NCBI GenBank assembly: GCA_038123275.1
Contig: JAYORG010000007.1
Span: 1 to 64,000 of the forward strand
Direction: 5' to 3'
Length of the DNA stretch: 64,000 bases
Source of the DNA: CAJQHT01 sp038123275
GTDB lineage: Bacteria > Pseudomonadota > Alphaproteobacteria > Rickettsiales > UBA1997
Position numbers and translations under genes: made by a program. Below the pieces are notes generated by a model. It saw nothing but the letters and a program-made list of their open reading frames with translations, ran no database searches and was not told the DNA's origin. Positions 1-8,449 of the stretch are shown here, piece after piece. The stretch's first letter is position 1. Each line of letters starts with the position of its first letter.

Positions 1-54
1 CAAGCCGCCGGTAGTTACACCGGTACTTATAACGTTGCCGTTAATTATAACTAA
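1..54 (+). CDS. C-terminal fragment of a DUF4402-type pilin subunit
   Basis: Only the last 17 codons are in the window. The peptide ends GSYTGTYNVAVNYN, the same C-terminal beta-strand motif (G-x-Y-x-GTYN-x-x-V-x-Y) as the next gene, so I read it as a DUF4402-like fimbrial subunit. Its codons favour C endings (gcc, tac, acc, aac), unlike the A/T-ending codons of the downstream genes, which would fit a highly expressed major subunit. It is followed by a long stem-loop and a terminator-like hairpin. The assignment rests on a short fragment and the neighbourhood. Confidence 0.7.
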   Translation, partial: QAAGSYTGTYNVAVNYN

Positions 55-83
55 ATAATAGTTTAAGTTTGACGCTGTATAAC

Positions 84-170
84 TTATATAAAAGGTGAGC
101 TAATAATTACATTTAATAGGTCTTAGGGAGAAACCTTATTAATCTCAAATTATTAGTTTCCCTTATATAA
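84..170. repeat. Long imperfect inverted repeat between pilin genes
   Basis: TTATATAA followed by CTAATAATT (84-108) is mirrored by AATTATTAG and TTATATAA (148-170), with a smaller AGGT/ACCT hairpin in the loop. It lies between the upstream subunit stop codon and the terminator. It could stabilise or process the pilin mRNA or be a small palindromic element; the sequence alone does not decide. Confidence 0.5.
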
Positions 171-184
171 GTTCCTTTAATTTT

Positions 185-222
185 AAAAACCCTGATCAAA
201 TTGGGAGTGATTGGGGTTTTTT
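185..222 (+). terminator. Rho-independent terminator-like hairpin
   Basis: AAAAACCCTGATCA pairs with TGATTGGGGTTTTT (one G-T pair) around a 9-nt loop and runs into a T tract at 217-222. It probably ends or attenuates transcription of the upstream major-subunit gene before the minor pilus genes. Confidence 0.7.
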
Positions 223-223
223 A

Positions 224-252
224 TTGACAAGATTTCATTTTTATGTTAGCCT
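224..252 (+). promoter_or_regulatory. Possible sigma70 promoter for the pilus genes
   Basis: A perfect TTGACA (224-229) follows the terminator. At 17-bp spacing only a weak -10 (TAGCCT, 247-252) is present, so this is a tentative call about 32 bp upstream of the next start codon. Confidence 0.3.
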
Positions 253-284
253 AGCTTTATATTCATATATAATGATAGGTTAAC

Positions 285-764
285 ATGAGAATTTTTGTAA
301 CTTTCTTTACATCAATATTTCTTTTTTATAACAGTTCTTTTGCTGCAAGCATTAGCGGTAATACTGTTGGTGTTACTATTAGTCCAGCCATTAATGTTTC
401 TAAATCTAGCGATCTAAATTTTGGTATAATTTCTGTTAATTCTAGCTCTGGAACAGTTAATCAAGATGGTTTAGCAACAGGTGGAGTTGAGGTTATTAAT
501 TCAGATAATATGACATCTGCTGTTTTTGATGTTTCCGGCCTTGGTAATACTAGCTATAATTTTACTATTCCAGATGAAGTGACTTTAACTGACGGTAGCT
601 CCAACAAAATGGTTGCAGATTTATCATTTTCTAACGGCAACTCTTCTAGAACCTTAACCCAAGATGGCAAAGACTCTGTAGAGGTTAATGGCATTTTAAA
701 TGTTAGTGCTAATCAAGTCATTGGTAATTATTCTGGTACCTACAATATTAATGTTGCTTACTAA
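285..764 (+). CDS. DUF4402-type fimbrial subunit, secreted
   Basis: 159 aa. Residues 1-20 form a signal peptide (hydrophobic core, cleavage probably after SSFA). The mature part is rich in Ser, Asn, Gly and Thr with alternating beta-strand pattern: DLNFGIISVNSSSGTV near the N-terminus and NYSGTYNINVAY at the C-terminus. This is the DUF4402 layout, a pilin-like fold seen in alphaproteobacterial chaperone-usher operons. It has no cysteines. It lies 32 bp before a second subunit and is followed by chaperone and usher, so it should be exported, held by the chaperone and polymerised at the outer membrane. It resembles the C-terminal fragment at position 1 and is probably a paralogous subunit. The start is ATG with a good signal peptide. 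Confidence 0.8.
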   Translation: MRIFVTFFTSIFLFYNSSFAASISGNTVGVTISPAINVSKSSDLNFGIISVNSSSGTVNQDGLATGGVEVINSDNMTSAVFDVSGLGNTSYNFTIPDEVTLTDGSSNKMVADLSFSNGNSSRTLTQDGKDSVEVNGILNVSANQVIGNYSGTYNINVAY

Positions 765-796
765 ATATTAATTTTTCTTAAAAGAAATTATCCATC

Positions 797-1237
797 ATGA
801 AAAATAAGAAATATTTTTTATTGAGCTATGTAACACTCTTATTTTTGCCTATCACTATTTATGCCGCTCCTCTAAGAATAACCGAGGTTCAGAATTTATC
901 ATTTGGCCTTGTTAGTGTTGGTGATGGTGGAACAGTTTCAACTGATGGAAATTATACAGGTGATATTATGATGTTTGGTGAGAATCAAAATGGTATATTT
1001 GAAATTAAGGGAAATCCAGACGCAGATGTTAATATTAATAGTGTTGGAGAAGTAAAATTAAAAGATGGCAGTAATAAAATTAACAATGTTGAATTTGAAG
1101 TATTAGAAGGCTACCTCATTAATCTAGGTCCAACTGGAATTGCGACAATTACTATTAAAGGAACTGCTAATATTAGTTCTGGACAAGAAGAAGGTTTTTA
1201 TGACGATCGTTATCAAATTAGTGCTTTATATGATTAA
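797..1237 (+). CDS. Divergent DUF4402-type minor pilin or tip subunit
   Basis: 146 aa with signal peptide (residues 1-23, cleavage near IYAA). The mature chain starts with a strand LRITEVQNLSFGLVSV that parallels the DLNFGIISV strand of the preceding subunit, and ends EGFYDDRYQISALYD, a degenerate form of the GTYN end motif. The weaker match suggests a specialised subunit such as an initiator or tip protein, but this is inference from position and divergence. Next gene starts 22 bp downstream; the set is probably co-transcribed. Confidence 0.65.
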   Translation: MKNKKYFLLSYVTLLFLPITIYAAPLRITEVQNLSFGLVSVGDGGTVSTDGNYTGDIMMFGENQNGIFEIKGNPDADVNINSVGEVKLKDGSNKINNVEFEVLEGYLINLGPTGIATITIKGTANISSGQEEGFYDDRYQISALYD

Positions 1238-1259
1238 TTTAATTTTTTAGTTAAAATAT

Positions 1260-2132
1260 ATGAAAAGAATATTAATCATTTTATTTCTTATCTTTGCTAA
1301 TATTTATGCGGCTAATGCTTCTAAATTAATGGTAACCCCAACAAGGTTAGAATTTAAAGGAAAATCTAGAACATCTGAGGTAAGGTTAATAAATAGAAGT
1401 AATGAAACCACTACATATCGTATTTCTTTTCAAAATTTAAAAATGAATCAAAATGGTTCTTATGAAAAGATTAATCCAGAAGATGTTAAAGGAGATGAAA
1501 ATTTTGCCCATAAATTGATTCGCTATTCACCAAGAAGAGTTACCTTAAAACCAGGAGAGGTACAGTTAGTTAGATTTATGGTAAGAAAGCCCAAAAATTT
1601 ACAAGAAGGAGAATATCGTTCTCACGCTTTATTTAGTGAAGAGGCGCCAGCTGATTTTGGTGCTAATGTTGAAAGCAAACATCAAAAGAGCGGAAAAATT
1701 TCTATCAATCTCAAACCATTATTTGGTATTTCAATTCCTGTTATTGTTAGTCATGGAACCACTAAAAGCAGTGCTCAAATTAGTCAGGCTGAAATTAAGT
1801 CCAATAAAAAAGGTGAGAAATTTATCTCATTAAAATTAGATAGATCTGGAAATGGTTCTGTGTACGGGGATTTGATTGCCACTCTAAAGCCTAATAATTC
1901 TAGTAAAGAATATGAAATAGGGGTTTCAAATGGGGTATCCGTATTTTATCCATATGAAAGTCGTGATGCTCAAATTAGAGTTAAAATACCACCTGAAGTC
2001 AGTTTAAAAGACAGCGTAATTGATGTTAAATATTACAAAAAAGAGTCAGGAGGTAGAGAACATGATAAAAACCTTCTTCTGGCTCAAAAAGAAATCAAAG
2101 TTGGGTTAATTAGATCTCGAGTCAATTATTAG
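1260..2132 (+). CDS. Periplasmic fimbrial chaperone, PapD-like
   Basis: 290 aa. A signal peptide (about 1-20, ending ANA) is followed by an immunoglobulin-like domain: LMVTPTRLEFKGKSRTSEV, then TYRISFQNL, then RYSPRRVTLKPGEVQLVRFM at about residues 80-105. The R-x-x-P/R-V-x-L-x-P-G-x-x-Q-x-V-R signature is typical of pilus-assembly chaperones, where the strand stabilises subunits by donor-strand complementation. Residues after about 110 form the second domain. It sits between the subunits and the usher, with 5 bp to the next start. Confidence 0.8.
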   Translation: MKRILIILFLIFANIYAANASKLMVTPTRLEFKGKSRTSEVRLINRSNETTTYRISFQNLKMNQNGSYEKINPEDVKGDENFAHKLIRYSPRRVTLKPGEVQLVRFMVRKPKNLQEGEYRSHALFSEEAPADFGANVESKHQKSGKISINLKPLFGISIPVIVSHGTTKSSAQISQAEIKSNKKGEKFISLKLDRSGNGSVYGDLIATLKPNNSSKEYEIGVSNGVSVFYPYESRDAQIRVKIPPEVSLKDSVIDVKYYKKESGGREHDKNLLLAQKEIKVGLIRSRVNY

Positions 2133-2137
2133 GGTAA

Positions 2138-4864
2138 ATGTTAAAAACATTATTACTATTACTAACCTTATCTCTAATTGTTCATAAATCTTACGCTCAA
2201 CAAGATTTGCCCTCAATAGATCAATATCAAATTGATCATAGTGAATTCGATCCAAATAATATGTTGATAGTGCGCCTGGAATTAGGTGGACATCTTGTTT
2301 TAAGTGATGCCGTGGTAGGTTATGAGCATAGAAATAGTGTGTTTTTATCATTTAATGAATTTGTTGAATCTTTAGATTTTCCTATCCATGCAGATGCTAA
2401 TACAAATAAATATGAAGGATGGTTCATTGCTAAAAATAAGAAATTTATCTTTAATACACAGGATCTTACCTCAATGTCAGACTCTAAAGAACATAAAGTA
2501 GATCCTAATTGGTTCAAAATCTTTGACGATGAGTTATTTGTCGATATTAAATTATTGCAGCTTTGGTTTCCAATAAAAATGAAATTTAATCCTTTTAATC
2601 AGTTAATCAATATTATCTCTTTAGACCCATTACCAGTTGAAAATAAAGTTGAGAGAGAAAGAAGATGGAATGAATTTTATCAAAAAAAGAACTTAAAAAC
2701 CAAGGAAGATATACAAGTTAGAAAAGCACCATATCGCCTGGCAACTTTACCATTTGCTGATATAAGATATCGTTATGATTATGAAAAAAGTGATTCAAGC
2801 GAAGAAGATTATACTTCTCAGCTTGGTATTTTGGCTACAGGTGATTTATTTCATTTAAACCATCATTTATTTGCTAATATTAATAAAGGTGATGGAGTTT
2901 CTGATGTTAGGTTAAAGTCAGGAAAGAAAGATATTGATCCGGTGTTATTAGGGCCATTAAAGGCTAGAGAATTTGCTATTGGAGATATTTACAATCAGCA
3001 ATTACCGTTAATTGCTGGTAGTAAAATTGGTAAGGGTGCCATGGTGTCAAATTATCCAGAACATTATGTTAGCGAATTTGACTCAGTAATAATCAGAGGA
3101 GATATTCAAAATGACTGGCAGGTAGAACTATATCGTAATAAATCTTTAATTGATTTTCAACAGGCAACTGATGACGGTATTTATGAATTTACTGACGTGC
3201 CCTTAATTTCAGGTTTAAATATTATGAAATTAATATTTTATGGACCAAATGGTGAAATAAGAGAAGAAGAGAGAAGATATTTAATGGATCCAACTTTAGC
3301 CAAAAGAAATAAATTTCATTATCGTTTTTCAGTAAATCAACATGAACAATCTTTAATTAGAGCTAATAAAAAAGAAGATGATTTTGGTGAAGATGAACAA
3401 GATGGCAAAAGTCGTTATGTTGGAGAATTTGAGTATGGACTTGCTAAAAATCTAGGGTTGCTTGGTAACTTGGCATATATTCCACTTGAAGATGATGATG
3501 GTGAACATAGAAGTTATTCAACCGTTGGCTTAAAATCAGTTTTATTTGGAGTTGATGGCAGAGTTGAACTTGTTAATGATCTTACAAAGGATCTCTATGC
3601 TTTGCAAACTTCCTTAAAAACTAAAATTAGATCTTATGACTTTAGTTTAAAACATGCCAAATTTGAAGAAGATTTTAACAGTGAAGTTACCCAATCTTTT
3701 TCAGATGCATTAATTAATGAAACATCATTTAGAGTTAATGGTCCTATTAAAATTAAATCTAGAATTCTTAGATTATCCTTGAAGACTGATAGGGAATATT
3801 TTTCTTCTAAAAAAGAAAAATTAAAAAATAAATTTTCTTTATCTTTTCCAGCCTCAAAGAAAGTTAATATCACCCAAGATATTAATTATGATTTTGATGA
3901 TAGGGTAACAACTGATAATAGAAATATTACAACTGGTAGAACATTCTTTAATTACAGGATATTAAGAAATTTGATTGCCAGATCAGTAATTTCTTACAAT
4001 ATTTCTCCTACCGAAGAATTGACCAATTCTAATTTAAATCTTAATTACATACTAAAAAATAAAGTTAATCTAGGCCTTAATGTAACACATCAATTTGCCA
4101 ATTCTACTCAAGAAGATTCAACTAATTATGTGGCAACTATTAGTAAGATATTTCAGCAATACAGAGCTAGTTTTGGTGCTAATTACAATGATATTGGTAG
4201 TTATGGTTTTAATGCCACATTATCTTTTGCCTTTGGCTACAGTCCTAAATATGATACTGGAGTAATTTCCAATGCGCCGATGGCAAAAAATGGTTCTGCT
4301 GTTGTAAAAGTATTTTTAGATGAGGATAATAATCACAAACATGATGATGGTGAAGAATTATTTCAAGGAATTGATTTTAAGGTTGATGGTAGAAAGTTAA
4401 AAGAGAGCACAAATGATAAAGGTACCATGTTAATTGGTAATCTTACTTCTAATAGAAAAGTTAAAATTGAAATTGATCCAAAAAAGTTACAAGATCCATA
4501 TTTAGCTCCAGTAATAAAGAAAGTTAGTTTGATATCTCATCCAGGGTCAGTAGATTACATAGATTTTCCTATTGTTAATACTGGTGAGATTGAGGGTACT
4601 GTTAGTTTATTTAAAGGTAAAAAGCTGGTTGGAGCCTCCAATGTTTTGCTAGAATTAGTTAATGAATCTGGAGAAGTCGTAAAGACTACCTTATCTTCTT
4701 ATGATGGTTTTTATTTATTTGATACGGTATTAATTGGTAAATATCAGGTTAGAATTTCTAAAGAACAATCCCAAAGATTAGGTTTAAATATTGTAGAAGG
4801 TAAAGAGGTAGAATTAAGCAATGATAATTCTTTGCTTATTGGTATTGATTTCACAATTAAATAA
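2138..4864 (+). CDS. Outer-membrane usher with C-terminal Ig-like domains
   Basis: 908 aa with signal peptide (1-20, ending SYAQ). An N-terminal substrate-binding region (about 25-200) precedes a central section with QLPLIAGSKIGKGAMVSNYP and GIYEFTDVPLISGLN, the usher-like plug region, then alternating strands to about residue 710 consistent with a beta-barrel. Residues from about 725 hold two repeat-like domains: VVKVFLDEDNNHKHDDGEE, resembling SdrD/Cna-B repeats with an acidic calcium-type loop, and GTVSLFKGKKLVGASNVLL, a carboxypeptidase-regulatory-like fold. It should form the pore that secretes and assembles the pilus. It is closer to TcfC/CS1-type or alphaproteobacterial ushers than to PapC; family level is the safe call. 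Confidence 0.75.
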   Translation: MLKTLLLLLTLSLIVHKSYAQQDLPSIDQYQIDHSEFDPNNMLIVRLELGGHLVLSDAVVGYEHRNSVFLSFNEFVESLDFPIHADANTNKYEGWFIAKNKKFIFNTQDLTSMSDSKEHKVDPNWFKIFDDELFVDIKLLQLWFPIKMKFNPFNQLINIISLDPLPVENKVERERRWNEFYQKKNLKTKEDIQVRKAPYRLATLPFADIRYRYDYEKSDSSEEDYTSQLGILATGDLFHLNHHLFANINKGDGVSDVRLKSGKKDIDPVLLGPLKAREFAIGDIYNQQLPLIAGSKIGKGAMVSNYPEHYVSEFDSVIIRGDIQNDWQVELYRNKSLIDFQQATDDGIYEFTDVPLISGLNIMKLIFYGPNGEIREEERRYLMDPTLAKRNKFHYRFSVNQHEQSLIRANKKEDDFGEDEQDGKSRYVGEFEYGLAKNLGLLGNLAYIPLEDDDGEHRSYSTVGLKSVLFGVDGRVELVNDLTKDLYALQTSLKTKIRSYDFSLKHAKFEEDFNSEVTQSFSDALINETSFRVNGPIKIKSRILRLSLKTDREYFSSKKEKLKNKFSLSFPASKKVNITQDINYDFDDRVTTDNRNITTGRTFFNYRILRNLIARSVISYNISPTEELTNSNLNLNYILKNKVNLGLNVTHQFANSTQEDSTNYVATISKIFQQYRASFGANYNDIGSYGFNATLSFAFGYSPKYDTGVISNAPMAKNGSAVVKVFLDEDNNHKHDDGEELFQGIDFKVDGRKLKESTNDKGTMLIGNLTSNRKVKIEIDPKKLQDPYLAPVIKKVSLISHPGSVDYIDFPIVNTGEIEGTVSLFKGKKLVGASNVLLELVNESGEVVKTTLSSYDGFYLFDTVLIGKYQVRISKEQSQRLGLNIVEGKEVELSNDNSLLIGIDFTIK

Positions 4865-4903
4865 TTCTAGTATGCTATCATTAATAATGAATTAAGACTA
4901 TTT

Positions 4904-5662
4904 ATGCATTTAAAAAAGCCGGTAATTGGTGTTGTTTTAGATTATCGTGAAGGTGGAAAGAATCAATATTCATCAAGCCCATATTACGCTCTTAGAGCAA
5001 ATCACATTGACATAATTAACAAGATGGGGGCTAAGGTAATGCTTATTCCTTATGATTATGAATTAATAGAATATTATCTAGAATTAGTAGATGGTTTAAT
5101 GATTGTTGGTGGCTATTTTGATATTAATCCAAGGCGATATGGCGACAATGAAATTCATGGCAGTGTAAAATTAAATGAAGTCAGAGAAAATTTTGAATTT
5201 GAAATAGTATCTAAAGCTTTGCAAAATAATAAATTGCCAGTTTTTGGTATTTGTAATGGTATGCAATTAATTAATATTATTTATGGTGGAAATGCCATTC
5301 AACATATTCCAGATAATAAAAATTATTTAGAGCATGAGCAAAGTAAAGTTTCAGATTATGAAAATTATGGTAAAACTTACCATGAAGTCATAATAGAAAA
5401 AAATAGCAAATTATTTAAAATTATTGAGCAAGAAAAAATATCAACTAATTCTTCGCATCATCAGGCTGTAAAAGAAGTAAATGGTGATATTAAAGTTACT
5501 GCTAGAGCAAGTGATGGTATTATTGAAGCAATTGAACATAAAAACCATCCATTTTGTTTAGGGGTGCAATGGCATCCAGAATTTGCTAGTACAATTGCTG
5601 ATAATAAATTATTTGCTGGTTTTGTTGAGGCATGTCAAAATTACAAAGAAAATGACAAATAA
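4904..5662 (+). CDS. Class I glutamine amidotransferase-like hydrolase (peptidase C26, PuuD-like)
   Basis: 252 aa, cytosolic. The nucleophile elbow GICNGMQ (Cys near residue 116), SSHHQAVKEV (about 184) and the catalytic His/Glu in GVQWHPEF (about 225) form the triad of the gamma-glutamyl hydrolase/PuuD family. Known members cleave gamma-glutamyl-GABA or related gamma-glutamyl amides in polyamine catabolism or glutathione turnover; the substrate here cannot be read from sequence. Its 3' end overlaps the next gene by 11 nt, so the pair is probably translationally coupled. Confidence 0.8.
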   Translation: MHLKKPVIGVVLDYREGGKNQYSSSPYYALRANHIDIINKMGAKVMLIPYDYELIEYYLELVDGLMIVGGYFDINPRRYGDNEIHGSVKLNEVRENFEFEIVSKALQNNKLPVFGICNGMQLINIIYGGNAIQHIPDNKNYLEHEQSKVSDYENYGKTYHEVIIEKNSKLFKIIEQEKISTNSSHHQAVKEVNGDIKVTARASDGIIEAIEHKNHPFCLGVQWHPEFASTIADNKLFAGFVEACQNYKENDK

Positions 5663-6386
5663 TAAGGATAAGGGCGATAGAATTGCCAAAGTAATTGCCA
5701 GAAGTGGTTATTGTTCCAGAAGAGAAGCAGAAGAATTAATTTTTGAGGGTAGAGTCAAAGTTAATGGTCAAATAATTGATAATCCAGCAACTTTAATTAC
5801 CGATCAATCAATTAAAATAAACAACAAGTTACTAGCTAAAAAACAACCAACAAGATTATGGATTTTTCATAAACCCAAAGGTTTTGTATGTTCTAATTCT
5901 GATGAAAAGGGACGTAAAACTGTTTTTGATATTTTACCAGATAACCTGCCAAGAACCATGTCAGTTGGTCGTCTTGACATTAACACAGAAGGCTTACTTT
6001 TGCTTACTAATAATGGCGAAGTTGCTCGTTACATTGAATTGCCAGAAAATAAATGGATTAGAAATTATCGTGTTAGGGTACATGGAAAAGTTAATATGAC
6101 AAGGCTAGAAAAACTTTCAAAAGGCATTAGAATAGACAGAGTAAATTATGGACCAATTAAGGTTGAGCTAGAAAAAGAAGGTTCTAATTCTTGGTTAAAA
6201 ATTTCTTTAAATGAGGGTAAAAATCGCGAGGTTAAAAAAGTTTTACAATATTTTGGCCTGGAAGTAAATCGTTTAATTAGGGTTTCTTTTGGTCCTTTTA
6301 TGCTAGGGAATTTAAAAACTGGTCAAATCAAAGAAGTAGCCAGAGGCGTTTTAAAAGATACTTTAAAAAATCAATTTATTAGTTAA
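5652..6386 (+). CDS. rluB: 23S rRNA pseudouridine synthase, RluB family
   Basis: 244 aa from the ATG at 5652, chosen because the preceding in-frame part lacks family similarity and this start overlaps the upstream stop. An S4 RNA-binding domain (RIAKVIARSGYCSRREAE, VKVNGQII) occupies about residues 8-70. The catalytic domain follows, with the aspartate in GRLDINTEGLLLLTN near residue 105 and the family motif EGKNREVKKV near 190. It should isomerise a uridine in 23S rRNA helix 89; RluB versus RluF/RsuA is judged on overall pattern. Confidence 0.85.
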   Translation: MTNNKDKGDRIAKVIARSGYCSRREAEELIFEGRVKVNGQIIDNPATLITDQSIKINNKLLAKKQPTRLWIFHKPKGFVCSNSDEKGRKTVFDILPDNLPRTMSVGRLDINTEGLLLLTNNGEVARYIELPENKWIRNYRVRVHGKVNMTRLEKLSKGIRIDRVNYGPIKVELEKEGSNSWLKISLNEGKNREVKKVLQYFGLEVNRLIRVSFGPFMLGNLKTGQIKEVARGVLKDTLKNQFIS

Positions 6387-6387
6387 C

Positions 6388-6568
6388 TGTCATCCTGAAG
6401 GGTAGTAATTCTTAGTCAGCTTGCTGACTTAGAGTTACTTGACGAAGGATCTCACGTCAAGGGTGGAGGAGTTAATTCTAACATCCGTTCCTTTGGGTGA
6501 GGTACTTCACATAAGAAATTGTAAGAATTGCTAAAGCAATCCTAACATTTTCTAAGTTCAGCATGACA
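6388..6568. repeat. Dispersed hairpin repeat with 12-bp terminal inverted repeats
   Basis: 181 bp starting TGTCATCCTGAA and ending TTCAGCATGACA (terminal repeats match 11/12). Inside are short hairpins such as TCAGCTTGCTGA and TTGCTAAAGCAA, and the phrases GAAGGATCTCAC and GAGGTACTTCACATAAG. Related sequences occur at 16666-16745 and 54130-54205. It fills most of the 291-bp gap between rluB and rph; the rest (6569-6677) is AT-rich and could hold the rph promoter, but I see no clear one. Confidence 0.75.
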
Positions 6569-6677
6569 AATATTGTAACATTTTCCAAGTTCTTCCATGA
6601 TGGATAAAATAAGTTTTTAATTGTAATGTTGTTAATTTAATTAAATAATAAAGTTTTATAATTAAAATATTTAAATC

Positions 6678-7394
6678 ATGAGACCATCAAAAAGAAAAAT
6701 AGATCAACTACGAGAAATTTCAATTAATACTAATGTTAATAAATATGCTGAAGGTTCTTGTTTAATAAATTGGGGTGGCAATCAAATTTTATGCACAGCT
6801 ACAATTGAAAATAAAGTTCCTGGGTTTTTAAGAAATAAAGGACAAGGTTGGATAACGGCAGAATATTCAATGTTGCCACGTTCAACCCATTCGCGCAATC
6901 AAAGAGACGTAAATAGAAGATCTCCAAATGGTAGAGGTATGGAAATTCAAAGATTAATCGGTCGATCTCTTCGCTCAATTATTGATCTAAAAAAATTAGG
7001 AGAAATACAAATTGTAATAGATTGTGATGTTTTACAAGCAGATGGCGGAACCCGTTGTGCCTCAATTACAGGTGGTTATGTTGCCTTAAAATTAGCTATT
7101 AATAAATTATTAAAAGATCGTGAAATTTCAATTGATCCAATTAATGGATCTATTTTGGCAGTATCATGTGGTATTTTTAAAGGTAAAACAATTTTAGATT
7201 TGGATTATGATGAAGATAGTAATTGTGAGGCTGATGTAAATTTTGTTCTAACAAAAGACGCTAAAATTATTGAAATTCAAGGAACCGGAGAAGAACATCC
7301 TTTTGATTTTAAAGAAATTACCAATATGCATAAGCTAGCAAGTAAGGCAGCTTTAGAAATTTCTAAAATTCAAGACGAAGCCATTAATGGTTAA
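6678..7394 (+). CDS. rph: Ribonuclease PH
   Basis: 238 aa, the usual length. It starts MRPSKRKIDQLREI and contains the phosphorolytic core: GWITAEYSMLPRSTHSRN near 57-75, RRSPNGRGMEIQRLIGRSLR near 78-98, and DCDVLQADGGTRCASITGGY near 115-135. The enzyme trims tRNA 3' ends using phosphate. Its 3' end overlaps rlmN by 8 nt, so the two RNA-processing genes form an operon. Confidence 0.95.
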   Translation: MRPSKRKIDQLREISINTNVNKYAEGSCLINWGGNQILCTATIENKVPGFLRNKGQGWITAEYSMLPRSTHSRNQRDVNRRSPNGRGMEIQRLIGRSLRSIIDLKKLGEIQIVIDCDVLQADGGTRCASITGGYVALKLAINKLLKDREISIDPINGSILAVSCGIFKGKTILDLDYDEDSNCEADVNFVLTKDAKIIEIQGTGEEHPFDFKEITNMHKLASKAALEISKIQDEAING

Positions 7395-8433
7395 TTTAAT
7401 TGGTTTATCCAAAGAAGAGTTAAAAGAAGAATTAATCAAAATTGGCGAAAAACCATTTCGTAGCTCTCAAATTTGGCAATGGATTTATTTAAAAAATGCT
7501 CGTAATTTTGATGAGCTAAATAATTTGCCAAAAGATTTAAGAGAAAAATTAAAAGCAAATTATTCAATCTCTCCCCCGCAAATAATTAAAGACTTAAAAT
7601 CAAAAGATGGAACTCGCAAATGGCTAATCAAATTTGATGATGGCCAAGAAGTTGAGATGGTTTTTATTCCTGAGGAAAAAAGAGGAACTCTGTGTATTTC
7701 TTCACAAGTTGGTTGTACTTTAACTTGTAAATTTTGTCATACAGGAACTCAAAGATTAGTTAGAAACTTAAAAGCTGGTGAAATTATCTGGCAATTTTTG
7801 GTTGCTAGAGATTTATTAAAAGATAAAAAGGCAATTACCAATGTAGTTTTTATGGGTATGGGTGAGCCTTTATTTAATTTTGAAAATGTTAAAAAAGCTA
7901 TTCAAACATTAAATAATGATAAGGGAATTAATTTTTCTAAAAGAAGAATTACTATTTCAACTTCTGGAGTAGTACCTGAATTGTTAAAATTTTGTGATGA
8001 AATTAATAGCGGTTTAGCAATTTCACTTCATGCCACAAATAATGATTTAAGAAGTGAAATAATGCCAATTAATAAGAAATATCCTTTAGAAGAATTAATA
8101 AAGGCCTGTCAATATTATAATAAAGTTAATCCCAAAAGAATTACTTTTGAGTATGTCATGCTAAAAAACATTAATGACTCAAAAGATGATGCTCACGCTT
8201 TGGCAGATTTTATTAAATTAAATAAACTTTCTGCTAAGGTTAATCTAATTCCTTTTAATTATTTTAACGATACAATTTATGAATGTTCCAGTAGGAATGT
8301 AATGATGGCTTTTGCTAATATTTTAAAAGATTATAACATATCTGCTCCAATTCGTAAAACGCGTGGAGAAGATGTTATGGCTGCTTGTGGGCAATTAAAG
8401 TCTTTGTCAGAAAGTAAGAGGTTAATAAGGTAA
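7387..8433 (+). CDS. rlmN: 23S rRNA/tRNA adenine-C2 methyltransferase RlmN
   Basis: 348 aa radical-SAM enzyme. The cluster-binding motif CTLTCKFCHTG sits near residues 112-122, followed by the SAM-binding MGMGEPLFNFENV and the catalytic cysteine in MAACGQL near the C-terminus (about 335). It methylates A2503 of 23S rRNA and A37 of some tRNAs. The N-terminal accessory domain (FRSSQIWQWIYLKNARNFDELNNL) is intact. The start codon lies inside the end of rph. Confidence 0.95.
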   Translation: MVNLIGLSKEELKEELIKIGEKPFRSSQIWQWIYLKNARNFDELNNLPKDLREKLKANYSISPPQIIKDLKSKDGTRKWLIKFDDGQEVEMVFIPEEKRGTLCISSQVGCTLTCKFCHTGTQRLVRNLKAGEIIWQFLVARDLLKDKKAITNVVFMGMGEPLFNFENVKKAIQTLNNDKGINFSKRRITISTSGVVPELLKFCDEINSGLAISLHATNNDLRSEIMPINKKYPLEELIKACQYYNKVNPKRITFEYVMLKNINDSKDDAHALADFIKLNKLSAKVNLIPFNYFNDTIYECSSRNVMMAFANILKDYNISAPIRKTRGEDVMAACGQLKSLSESKRLIR

Positions 8434-8449
8434 ATTAATAAATTTTTAG

